From SZUA-254 sp035292425 (lineage in GTDB: Bacteria > Bacteroidota > Ignavibacteria > UBA10030 > SZUA-254): 11,169 nt of DNA. The translations under genes were made by a program, and so were the position numbers. Shown piece after piece: positions 1 to 6,196 of this stretch. The stretch covers positions 1 to 11,169 of the forward strand of contig DATDQD010000239.1 of assembly GCA_035292425.1 (NCBI GenBank), read 5' to 3'. Every line of letters starts with the position of its first letter. Within the stretch, counting starts at the first letter, position 1. Under the pieces are notes generated by a model. The model was not told the origin of the DNA and did no database searches. It worked only from the letters and a program-made list of their open reading frames with translations.

Positions 1-680
1 GAGCCCGTCGTCCGCGAGTTCTCGCCGGACTTTACACTCCCCGGTTTGCCGGCGCTTGTCCCGCCGGTGGTCACCCTGCCGGATGCGGAGGGAAGGTCCA
101 TGTGCTGCGGGTCATTGATGCCGCCGCGCATGCCGTCGCTGGCGTTGACGCCGCGCGTTCCGCCGGTTCCGCGGCTTCCGCGCGTCGATCCGAAATCGCG
201 GTTGGTCCTCGGGACCGGGGCGACGTTCTGGTAATAGTATCCGGGGTAGTAATACCCGTAGCCGTACCCGTAGCCGTACCCGTAGTTGGAATAATACGGT
301 GACCATGGCCTGTGGTTATACCAGGAAGGATAGTACGGGCTGTACCACGAGTTGTACCCGTACCAGTTGTACCACGGGTCGTTGTAAGCCATCCCGAAGG
401 TGACGGACGGCCAGTAGGTGTAGGGATAATAATAATCGAACCCAAACCTCACGTTGGAGTCCCAGTCCTCTCCGTACCCGTTGGCGTCGGCGTCATCGTC
501 AGCCTCCTCTTCGGCGGCTTCCCCGGCCGCTTCGTCCTCGGCGACCGCCTCGGTGTCGTTGTCGTCGTCATAGGCCTCCTCGTCGCGGGTGATCCCCAGT
601 TGGGTGTAACACCCCTGTGTGCCGGTGAGCGTCAGGAACGCGGCAAGGAAGGCGATCAGGGTCATGGTTGAGGTTTTCAT
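1..680 (-). CDS. Secreted acidic and Tyr/Gly-rich protein, possible lipoprotein (C-terminus cut by left edge)
   Basis: The reading frame runs from an ATG at 680-678 to the left edge without a stop, giving 226 visible residues. Residues 1-23 form a signal peptide: a short Lys/Thr start, then a hydrophobic core LIAFLAAFLTLTG. Cys24 follows as TQGC, a poor lipobox, so lipidation is possible but unproven. Residues 33-72 are a strongly acidic Asp/Glu/Ala low-complexity stretch. Residues 78-150 are rich in Tyr, Trp, Pro and Gly and include an exact (YG) run at 133-142. From about 156 the protein becomes Gly/Arg/Ser/Thr-rich and looks disordered. No enzymatic domain is recognisable. A purine-rich AGAGAGAAA precedes the ATG, and a Bacteroidota-like promoter lies about 70 bp upstream. 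Location in the periplasm or outer membrane is inferred from the signal peptide; the role is unknown. Codon use is normal for the window, which argues for a real gene despite the odd composition. Confidence 0.8.
   Translation of the reverse strand, partial: MKTSTMTLIAFLAAFLTLTGTQGCYTQLGITRDEEAYDDDNDTEAVAEDEAAGEAAEEEADDDADANGYGEDWDSNVRFGFDYYYPYTYWPSVTFGMAYNDPWYNWYGYNSWYSPYYPSWYNHRPWSPYYSNYGYGYGYGYGYYYPGYYYQNVAPVPRTNRDFGSTRGSRGTGGTRGVNASDGMRGGINDPQHMDLPSASGRVTTGGTSAGKPGSVKSGENSRTTG
253..285. repeat. 12-bp tandem repeat encoding the (Tyr-Gly) run
   Basis: On the plus strand the unit TACCCGTAGCCG is repeated about 2.75 times. On the minus strand it encodes alternating Tyr-Gly in the secreted protein. 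The unit is a multiple of three, so gain or loss of copies would keep the frame. Confidence 0.7.
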
Positions 681-751
681 GGCGTTTCTCTCTCTACTGT
701 ACAAACTCTTAGATTACAATAATAGTGCCATCGCCGGCGGACATTTTCATT

Positions 752-783
752 AAAATTTAGTCATAAACGGGCTGACATTCAAG
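752..783 (-). promoter_or_regulatory. Candidate Bacteroidota-type promoter of the secreted Tyr/Gly-rich protein
   Basis: On the minus strand, CTTG (plus 780-783) is followed by exactly 20 bp and then TAAATTTT (plus 752-759). This resembles the Bacteroidota TTTG / TAnnTTTG pair with its usual 19-21 bp spacing. Transcription would begin near 745 and leave a leader of about 65 nt before the ATG at 680. The surrounding 690-770 stretch is visibly AT-rich compared with the genes. The call rests on sequence pattern only. Confidence 0.45.
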
Positions 784-801
784 GGTTCCGGGCGCCGGCA
801 T

Positions 802-833
802 CCGGTCGTGTGTGTTTCTACACACAACACCGG
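802..833. other. Imperfect 14-bp hairpin downstream of the beta-barrel gene
   Basis: The arms 802-815 and 820-833 pair over 12 of 14 positions, with a 2-nt internal mismatch and a TTCT loop. On the minus strand the hairpin lies 33 bp past the barrel gene's stop. No T-tract follows on that strand, so it is not a typical intrinsic terminator. It could stabilise a transcript end or act with a termination factor. The rest of 681-866 shows only the promoter described separately. Confidence 0.35.
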
Positions 834-866
834 CGGAAATGTGCCTTTTTCTGGACAGGAAGGGGA

Positions 867-1634
867 TCAGCGGGTGAATTCGATCCGCAGGGTCCGGTTG
901 GCGAATCCCTCGTGGGGCTGGTTTTCGAGGAGGTCCTTGAACTGGAACAACAGCATGATGCCCGCCCCGGGGTACACGCAGACGCCCGCGTTCAGGTATC
1001 CCCTTCCCCTCCCCAGGGCATCGCCGCTGTTATCGTTCCATGAGAGGTTGTATTCGCCCACGATCGACATGAACGACCCGATGCTTTTATCGACGCCGCC
1101 GAACAGATTGACGTCCTTGTCGTTGTCGTCCTTCTCGAGACTGTAGTTGACGCCGCCGTGGAACCCAAGATAGCCGGAGGCATCATAGTTCTTGCTCAGC
1201 ACAAGGTAGAAGCCGGGCGACTTGATCGTGAATCTGTCCATGGCGTCGATATATCCGTCCGCGCCCTGCGATTCGAATCCTATGGCGAGGGCGGGGAACC
1301 CCTCCGATTCCTCGACCACCCTCACCCTTACGAGGAACCCCGGGACCTCGTTCCAGTCCGGCGCCCGGGTGCCGATCATCATGGTACCGCCGTAGGAGAG
1401 GCCGATCATGAGCCGGTCGGTGAGCCCGTAGGAGAACCCCGCGTTGAGACCGTCGGAATGGAAGAAGTCGATCTGGAAGGCCTTCATTCCTCCCAGGAGC
1501 ATTCCCGCGGTGGGGACGTCGATGAGCGCTCGCGGTTCGGTCTCGCTGTTGGCGCCGCCGGAGCCCTGGGCCCGCAGCCGGGCGGCGGAGGCCGATAGGA
1601 GCGCGACCAGGAGCAGGCATCCGGCCGTCCGCAT
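867..1634 (-). CDS. Predicted outer-membrane beta-barrel protein (YjbH-like appearance)
   Basis: This gene encodes 255 residues. The ATG at 1634 is chosen over a TTG at 1661 because it places a classical signal peptide (MRTAGCLLLVALLSASAARL, then RAQ) at the very N-terminus. The mature protein alternates short hydrophobic/aromatic strands with polar Gly/Asp/Asn turns throughout. Examples are FSYGLTDRLMIGLSYGG (67-83), the GFYLVLSKNY strand (141-150), a strand and turn at 156-170 and the strand at 213-235. It ends in strand-like TLRIEFTR. There are no internal transmembrane helices. The pattern suggests an outer-membrane barrel, and from memory the KSPGFYLVLSKNY and GYLNAGV segments resemble YjbH-domain proteins. 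The function is unknown. It is transcribed away from the MoxR gene, and its candidate promoter shares a palindrome with that gene's promoter. Confidence is high for a secreted barrel and low for the family name. Confidence 0.75.
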   Translation of the reverse strand: MRTAGCLLLVALLSASAARLRAQGSGGANSETEPRALIDVPTAGMLLGGMKAFQIDFFHSDGLNAGFSYGLTDRLMIGLSYGGTMMIGTRAPDWNEVPGFLVRVRVVEESEGFPALAIGFESQGADGYIDAMDRFTIKSPGFYLVLSKNYDASGYLGFHGGVNYSLEKDDNDKDVNLFGGVDKSIGSFMSIVGEYNLSWNDNSGDALGRGRGYLNAGVCVYPGAGIMLLFQFKDLLENQPHEGFANRTLRIEFTR

Positions 1635-1667
1635 CGCGATATGTTTTTCGACGATCCGCAAACCGTG

Positions 1668-1699
1668 TGAATATACTCAATTTTTGATTTTCGCCGAAA
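1668..1699 (-). promoter_or_regulatory. Candidate promoter of the beta-barrel gene
   Basis: On the minus strand, TTTC (plus 1696-1699) is followed by 20 bp and then TATATTCA (plus 1668-1675). This is an imperfect match to TTTG / TAnnTTTG. Transcription would begin near 1661, giving a leader of about 27 nt. The upstream box lies inside the palindrome at 1693-1705. Confidence 0.35.
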
Positions 1700-1714
1700 T
1701 TCGGCCTACATTTC
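1683..1714 (+). promoter_or_regulatory. Candidate promoter of the MoxR-VWA unit
   Basis: TTTG at 1683-1686 is followed by exactly 20 bp and then TACATTTC at 1707-1714. This matches the Bacteroidota TTTG / TAnnTTTG promoter in all positions but the last. Transcription would begin near 1720, about 70 nt before the GTG start at 1792. The spacer contains a 13-bp palindrome. Confidence 0.5.
1693..1705. promoter_or_regulatory. 13-bp palindrome, candidate operator between divergent promoters
   Basis: GCCGAA-A-TTCGGC is a perfect 6+1+6 inverted repeat. It sits in the 20-bp spacer of the plus-strand promoter and overlaps the upstream box of the minus-strand promoter. That position suits a repressor or dual regulator controlling both the barrel gene and the MoxR-VWA genes. 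No regulator gene is present nearby. The operator role is inferred from position and symmetry. Confidence 0.4.
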
Positions 1715-1791
1715 ATCGGGCAACGGGAAACAAAAAACCGCTCCTCCCTGTTGTCATTGCAAGCCGTCTCCCATTACCGGGTCAAAAACGC

Positions 1792-3309
1792 GTGAAGCCA
1801 ACAATTTCCACCCGCGGCGAACTCAAGAACGCGGGCCACAGGGTCCTCCCCGTCAAGGAGGAGGTGAGAAAAAACCTGGTCGAAAAACTCCGGAAGCGGG
1901 AAACGCTTTTCCCCGGCATCATCGGTTTCGACGATACGGTGATCCCCTCGATCGTCAACGCCCTCCTGGGAAAACACGACATCATGCTCCTCGGGCTGAG
2001 GGGGCAGGCGAAATCCCGCATCGTCCGGCTCCTGCCGGCCCTGCTGGACGAGTACATGCCGATCGTCGCAGGATGCGAGATCAACGACAACCCCTACAGC
2101 CCGGTCTGCAAACGGTGCCACGACCTCTCGATGGAGATGGGCGACGCGCTCCCCGTCGAGTGGGTCCACCGCGACGCGCGCCTGGGCGAGAAGCTCGCGA
2201 CGCCCGACGTGACGATCGCCGACCTGATCGGCGACATCGACCCGATCAAGGCGGCCACGAAGAAACTCCACTACTCCCACGAGGGTGCGATCCATTTCGG
2301 CATCATCCCCAGGACGAACCGCGGCATCTTCGCGATCAACGAGCTCCCCGACCTCCAGCCGAGGATCCAGGTGGGGCTGTTCAACATTATGCAGGAGAAG
2401 GACATTCAGATCCGCGGGTTCAACGTGCGGATCCCTCTCGATATTCTCATTGTGTTCACCGCGAACCCCGAGGACTACACGAACCGCGGGAACATCATCA
2501 CCCCGCTCAAAGACAGAATCGATTCCCAAATTTTCACGCACTATCCCCGCACCATCGATGACGCCATCAGGATCACCGAGCAGGAGGCGTGGATCCGGAG
2601 GGGCTCCGGGGAGGTCGACATTCCGGCGTATTTCCGCGAGATCATCGAACAGGTGGCGTTCGAGGCCAGGCAGAGCGAATTCGTGGACCAGAAATCGGGC
2701 GTCAGCGCGAGGCTGACGATCGCCGCGCTCGAAAACCTGGTGAGCAACGCCGAACGCCGCGCGATCCTGAACGGGGACTCCCGGATCGCGCCGAGGATCT
2801 CCGACCTGCCGCACGTGCTCCCGGCGATGACGGGCAAGATCGAACTCGTCTTCGAGGGGGAACAGGAAGGCCCGGCGAGGGTGGGGAAGGCGCTCATCGG
2901 CAAGGCGGTGAGGACGGTCTTCAGGAAATATTTTCCCGACCCCCTCCAGAAGCGGGCCAGGACAGTGCAGCGGCAGGAAGAGGCGTCCCCCCCCCGGGAG
3001 GAAGGCGAGTACGGGCGGATTCTTTCGTGGTTCGAGTCGGGCAACGCCATTGAAATTTCCGACGACATGCCGCTCGAGGGCTACTACGGCGAACTGGACA
3101 GGGTGAAGGGCCTGAGGGACATCACGCTGAAGCACATGGAGGTCCCCGCGGCCGACCGCTGCCATCTCGCGGCCGCGATGGAGTTCGTCCTGGACGGCCT
3201 GCACCAGAGTTCGCGGATCGCGAAGGAGGAGGCCGACCACAGGATCGGCTACAAGGACATGGTCGGGACGATCTTCAACAGGAGATCGCGCGGGGAAGAG
3301 GACGATTAA
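1792..3309 (+). CDS. MoxR/ChlI-type AAA+ ATPase (magnesium-chelatase subunit I-like)
   Basis: This gene encodes 505 residues. The GTG at 1792 is chosen because conserved sequence begins just after it. The open frame extends upstream into the antisense of the barrel gene, which cannot be coding in both strands here. Walker A is GLRGQAKS (68-75), with Ala where most P-loops have Gly. The Walker B region is GIFAINELPDL (178-188), with Asn-Glu in place of Asp-Glu. FTANPEDY (222-229) is sensor 1, and PLKDRID carries the probable Arg finger R242. A Cys triad, C95 plus C106-x-x-C109, lies between Walker A and Walker B and may bind metal. I recall these variants as typical of this ChlI-like subfamily. 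The ATPase probably forms a hexamer that remodels a target together with the VWA protein 9 bp downstream. Isolated chelatase function is unlikely to be for chlorophyll, since no such genes are present. A 9-C run codes for a Pro-rich linker near residue 400. Confidence 0.88.
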   Translation: MKPTISTRGELKNAGHRVLPVKEEVRKNLVEKLRKRETLFPGIIGFDDTVIPSIVNALLGKHDIMLLGLRGQAKSRIVRLLPALLDEYMPIVAGCEINDNPYSPVCKRCHDLSMEMGDALPVEWVHRDARLGEKLATPDVTIADLIGDIDPIKAATKKLHYSHEGAIHFGIIPRTNRGIFAINELPDLQPRIQVGLFNIMQEKDIQIRGFNVRIPLDILIVFTANPEDYTNRGNIITPLKDRIDSQIFTHYPRTIDDAIRITEQEAWIRRGSGEVDIPAYFREIIEQVAFEARQSEFVDQKSGVSARLTIAALENLVSNAERRAILNGDSRIAPRISDLPHVLPAMTGKIELVFEGEQEGPARVGKALIGKAVRTVFRKYFPDPLQKRARTVQRQEEASPPREEGEYGRILSWFESGNAIEISDDMPLEGYYGELDRVKGLRDITLKHMEVPAADRCHLAAAMEFVLDGLHQSSRIAKEEADHRIGYKDMVGTIFNRRSRGEEDD

Positions 3310-3318
3310 GGCGCGCGC

Positions 3319-4419
3319 GTGCGATTCCGTTACAGTCAATGGACCGAGCAGTCCGCGACCGACGAACAGCGGCTCGAACAGCTCACGTCGCTCTTCAGCT
3401 ATCTGCTGGTGCAGACCAGCGGAGACGTGGAAGAAGCGCTCGAGTGGCTCCGCCGGCTCGCCGAGGAACACGGGCTCTTCGACGAATCCCTGGGTCCCGA
3501 CGACCTCCTGCAGAGGCTGAAGGACCAGGGGATCATCGAGGAAACCGGGGACACCCGCATCCTGACGACGAAGGGCGTCCAGAGGATACGCGAGGACGCG
3601 CTGAGGGAGGTGTTCACGTCCCTCCGGAAGGGCGACATCGGATCGCACGACGTCCCCCAGACGGGCACGGGGATCGACAGGGCGAGCGAGATCCGGAAAT
3701 GGTCCCTCGGCGACTCGCCCGCGAACATCGACCTGAGTTCGACGCTGAAAAACACCTTCATGAGGGACGGCATCGAGAATTTCTCCCTCACGGAAGACGA
3801 CCTCGAGGTCTACGAGACGGAGCACATCACCTCCTGCTCCACCATCCTGATGCTCGACATCAGCCACAGCATGATCCTCTACGGCGAGGACCGGATCACG
3901 CCGGCGAAGCAGGTTGCCCTGGCCCTCTCCGAGCTGATCATGCGGAAATTCCCGAGGGATTATCTCGCGCTGGTGGTGTTCGGCGACGACGCGCGCCTGG
4001 TCAGCCTGAACGAACTGCCGTTCCTGAACGTCGGGCCGTACCACACGAACACCCGCGCGGGCCTCAGGATGGCGCGGATGCTCCTCCGGAGGCGGCGCAC
4101 CGCGAACAAGCAGATCTTCATGATCACCGACGGAAAACCCTCCGCCATCTTCGACGACGCCGGCCGGCTGTACAAGAACTCCTTCGGGCTCGACCCCCGG
4201 ATCGTCAACAAGACGCTCGACGAGGCCGTCGCCTGCCGCCGCGAAAAGATCCCCATCAGCACGTTCATGGTCGCCCGCGATCCCCTGCTCATCAATTTCG
4301 TCCAGGAACTGACGAAGGCGAACCGCGGAAGGGCGTACTACTCCACCCTCGACAACCTCGGGGAGTTCATCTTCGTGGACTACATCCGAAACCGCCGGAA
4401 AAAATTCGGCGCCTCCTGA
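3319..4419 (+). CDS. VWA-domain protein, partner of the MoxR/ChlI-like ATPase
   Basis: This gene encodes 366 residues. Its GTG start lies 9 bp after the ATPase stop, and MRFRYSQW at the start looks like a genuine N-terminus. Residues 1-165 are mostly helical and charged, probably the interface with the ATPase. Residues 175-355 form a von Willebrand A fold. The MIDAS metal site is intact: DISHS (D180, S182, S184), a Thr in YHTNT (T243 or T245) and MITDGKPS with D271. There is no signal peptide and no membrane segment, so it is cytoplasmic. In BchI/BchD and MoxR/CoxE-like pairs, the VWA subunit couples ATP-driven motion to a substrate; the substrate here cannot be told from sequence. The two genes form one transcription unit, and an 80-bp AT-rich gap separates them from the next gene. 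Confidence 0.88.
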   Translation: MRFRYSQWTEQSATDEQRLEQLTSLFSYLLVQTSGDVEEALEWLRRLAEEHGLFDESLGPDDLLQRLKDQGIIEETGDTRILTTKGVQRIREDALREVFTSLRKGDIGSHDVPQTGTGIDRASEIRKWSLGDSPANIDLSSTLKNTFMRDGIENFSLTEDDLEVYETEHITSCSTILMLDISHSMILYGEDRITPAKQVALALSELIMRKFPRDYLALVVFGDDARLVSLNELPFLNVGPYHTNTRAGLRMARMLLRRRRTANKQIFMITDGKPSAIFDDAGRLYKNSFGLDPRIVNKTLDEAVACRREKIPISTFMVARDPLLINFVQELTKANRGRAYYSTLDNLGEFIFVDYIRNRRKKFGAS

Positions 4420-4447
4420 TCCATCCCCCCTCCGTCCGGCGTCACGG

Positions 4448-4485
4448 TTGAATTTCAGATATATTTTCTGCATTTTTCGTTCAAC
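4448..4485 (+). promoter_or_regulatory. Possible promoter and dyad before the HisA-like gene
   Basis: The AT-rich 4420-4499 gap contains TTG at 4448-4450, then 20 bp, then CATTTTTC at 4471-4478, a partial match to TAnnTTTG. A TATATTTT at 4460-4467 matches the downstream box better but has no upstream partner at the right distance. GTTGAA (4447-4452) and TTCAAC (4480-4485) form a spaced inverted repeat around this region. Initiation here would separate the seven-gene run from the MoxR-VWA unit. No terminator for the latter is evident, so read-through is also possible. Confidence 0.3.
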
Positions 4486-4499
4486 TTCATTCCATTTCC

Positions 4500-5252
4500 A
4501 TGCTGCTCATCATTCCAGCCATCGACATCGAGAACGGCGTATCCGCCTATCCCATGGAGGGGCTGGAAGGAGACGGCGTCGGGACCGACCCGGTCGGAAT
4601 CGCCAGGCTCCTGCGGGTCGAGAATGCCAAGACGCTCCACGTCACCGACCTCGACGGCGCCCGCCGGGGGAGCTTCACGCAATTCGACCTGGTGAGCCGT
4701 CTCGTCGCCAGCGTGGACATTCCCATCGAGATCAGCGGCGGCATTTCCTCCGAAGAGGATGCCGGACGCCTCCTCGACTCCGGCGCGTGCAGGATCGTCC
4801 TCCGGCCGGGACTGATCGCCGAACTGCCCGAGACTGCCGCGCGCATCGTGGGGAGATACGGCGCCGGGAAGGTCGTCGCCGCGATCGAACACCGCGCGCC
4901 GCCGGAGGGCGTCTCCGTGGATGAGCGCTCCCCGGGGCACCCGCTCGCGCTCGGCGCGGTGGCGAAGAAGATGGGTTTCCGGCGCCTGCTCTACACGGAG
5001 CTCGACCGGTCCGGGGGCCTGCGCATCCTGAATGCCCGGATGCTCGAACGCCTGGCGCGATCTTCCGGCCTGCGCGTCACCGTCTCCGGCGGCGTGATTT
5101 CCCTGGACGACCTCCGGGCCGTCGAGGCGCTCGGACCCGCCGGCGTGGACTCCGTCATCCTCCGCAGGGCCATCTACGAGAACAGGTTTTCCTGCCAGGC
5201 GATCTGGCGGCTGGCCGAAAAAGGCCGTTACCCGTTCACCGCGAAGGTCTGA
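4500..5252 (+). CDS. Divergent HisA-like (ProFAR isomerase family) TIM-barrel protein
   Basis: This gene encodes 250 residues, the normal HisA length. Family features are the IPAIDI start with D9, DPVGIARLL, HVTDLDGA (47-54), ISGGIS (78-83), YTELDRSG (165-172) and VSGGVI (195-200). HisA normally isomerises ProFAR in histidine synthesis. Several expected residues are changed. The VRL segment after the first strand is replaced by SAYPME. The strand-5 catalytic Asp appears as Glu (E130 in AAIEHR). The Gly of the second phosphate loop is Arg in both half-barrels: IVLRPG (99-104) and VILRRA (219-224). No his genes surround it. It is first in a run with a PfkB kinase and lysine genes, 5 bp before the kinase. 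The fold is confident, but the substrate may differ from ProFAR. No Shine-Dalgarno is visible before the ATG. Confidence 0.75.
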   Translation: MLLIIPAIDIENGVSAYPMEGLEGDGVGTDPVGIARLLRVENAKTLHVTDLDGARRGSFTQFDLVSRLVASVDIPIEISGGISSEEDAGRLLDSGACRIVLRPGLIAELPETAARIVGRYGAGKVVAAIEHRAPPEGVSVDERSPGHPLALGAVAKKMGFRRLLYTELDRSGGLRILNARMLERLARSSGLRVTVSGGVISLDDLRAVEALGPAGVDSVILRRAIYENRFSCQAIWRLAEKGRYPFTAKV

Positions 5253-5257
5253 GTCCC

Positions 5258-6196
5258 GTGACGATCACCGTCATCGGCCACCTCTGCCTCGACGAGATCC
5301 ACCATGGCGACGGACGGATCACCGGCAGCTACGGGGGGATCTACTTCACGGTGGCCGCGCTCTCGGGGCTCCTCCCGCCCGGCGACACCGTCAGGCCGGT
5401 CTTCGGCGTCGGCAGGGAAGATCACCAGCAGTTCCTCGAGGCCCTCGACGCGCTCCCGAACGTGGACACGTCCGGGATCTACAAAATGCTGGGGCCGACC
5501 AACCGCGTCTCGCTTCATTATCATGCGGGTCCCGAGAGGATCGAGGTCTCAAGGGACATTTCCGACCCGGTGCCGTGGAAGAAGATCCAGCCCGCGCTCG
5601 ACGCCGACCTGGTCCTGGTGAACATGATCTCGGGGTACGACATCACGCTCGAGACCCTCGATGAGATCAGGATGAAGACCCGCGACCGGAACATCCCCGT
5701 GTTCTTTGACCTGCACAGCCTCACGCTGGGCGTGCGCGAGAACTTCGAACGGTTCCGCAGGCCGGTCGAGGCCTGGAGGAGGTGGCTCTTCATGCTCCAC
5801 ACCGTCCAGATGAACGAGGCGGAAGCGGCGGCGCTCGCCCCCGGGGGATACGACGAGCAGAACCTCGTCAGGCAGGCGCTCGCGCTGAACACGAAGGCGC
5901 TCTGCATCACCCGCGGCAGCGGCGGCTGCACCGTCTACGTCAACGAGAAGAAGCACACCGTGCGGCGCGACGTCCCCGGCGTGCCGGCCGGCGGCGCCGT
6001 CGACCCGACCGGGTGCGGCGACGTGTTCGGGGCCGCCTACTGCGCGCATTACGTTCACTGCGCAAACGTCGGGGCCGCGGCTGAATACGCCAACACCGTC
6101 GCAGCCGCCAAGGCGGAAATCACGGGCTCATCGGGCCTGGACAAACTCTCGCGCTTTCAAATGGGCAAGGCGGACCTGAAGGAGACCACGGCATGA
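5258..6196 (+). CDS. PfkB-family carbohydrate/nucleoside kinase
   Basis: This gene encodes 312 residues from a GTG start 5 bp after the HisA-like stop. The N-terminus MTITVIGHLCLDEI followed by GGIYFTVAALS (26-36) is the PfkB substrate-side Gly motif region. QMNEAEA contains the NxxE motif (N186, E189). AVDPTGCGDVFGAA (247-260) is the PfkB signature 2, with the anion-hole glycines and the probable catalytic base D255. The enzyme should phosphorylate a sugar, nucleoside or similar hydroxyl group using ATP in the cytoplasm. The family name does not give the substrate, and none of the ribokinase, fructokinase or adenosine kinase subtypes is clearly indicated. Its stop overlaps the dapB start by 4 bp, and a strong Shine-Dalgarno for dapB lies inside its end. 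Placement ahead of lysine genes is unusual. Confidence 0.85.
   Translation: MTITVIGHLCLDEIHHGDGRITGSYGGIYFTVAALSGLLPPGDTVRPVFGVGREDHQQFLEALDALPNVDTSGIYKMLGPTNRVSLHYHAGPERIEVSRDISDPVPWKKIQPALDADLVLVNMISGYDITLETLDEIRMKTRDRNIPVFFDLHSLTLGVRENFERFRRPVEAWRRWLFMLHTVQMNEAEAAALAPGGYDEQNLVRQALALNTKALCITRGSGGCTVYVNEKKHTVRRDVPGVPAGGAVDPTGCGDVFGAAYCAHYVHCANVGAAAEYANTVAAAKAEITGSSGLDKLSRFQMGKADLKETTA
6178..6184 (+). promoter_or_regulatory. Shine-Dalgarno of dapB
   Basis: GAAGGAG ends 8 bp before the dapB ATG and lies within the kinase coding sequence. It is the clearest ribosome-binding site in the window, where most starts have none, and it fixes the dapB start at 6193. Confidence 0.65.

Noticed and set aside
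253..285. Short tandem repeat as a CRISPR-like or origin iteron array
   Set aside because: The units are contiguous without spacers, lie in a coding frame and encode Tyr-Gly, so it is a protein-coding repeat.
312..671. A 119-codon plus-strand frame opposite the secreted protein
   Set aside because: Its Val/Pro-rich product is the antisense of Tyr/Asp-rich codons. The minus-strand frame has a signal peptide, a promoter and a long open frame.
1444..1791. Upstream extension of the AAA+ ATPase frame by 116 codons
   Set aside because: It overlaps the antisense of the barrel gene and the promoter region, and it has no similarity to the family N-terminus. The GTG at 1792 fits better.
3309..3323. 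GCGCGCGCGT alternating run before the VWA start
   Set aside because: It is short and expected by chance in GC-rich DNA. It gives no clear ribosome-binding or structural signal.
4420..4446. Possible terminator after the VWA gene
   Set aside because: Only a 4-bp CCGT/ACGG pairing exists and no T-run directly follows. The nearby T-rich stretch is better explained as a promoter region.
1774..4473. An uninterrupted 899-codon frame on the minus strand opposite the ATPase and VWA genes
   Set aside because: It mirrors two well-recognised genes with strong GC3 bias, which removes stops from the antisense frame. Its protein is Arg/Asp/Val-rich with no recognisable motif.
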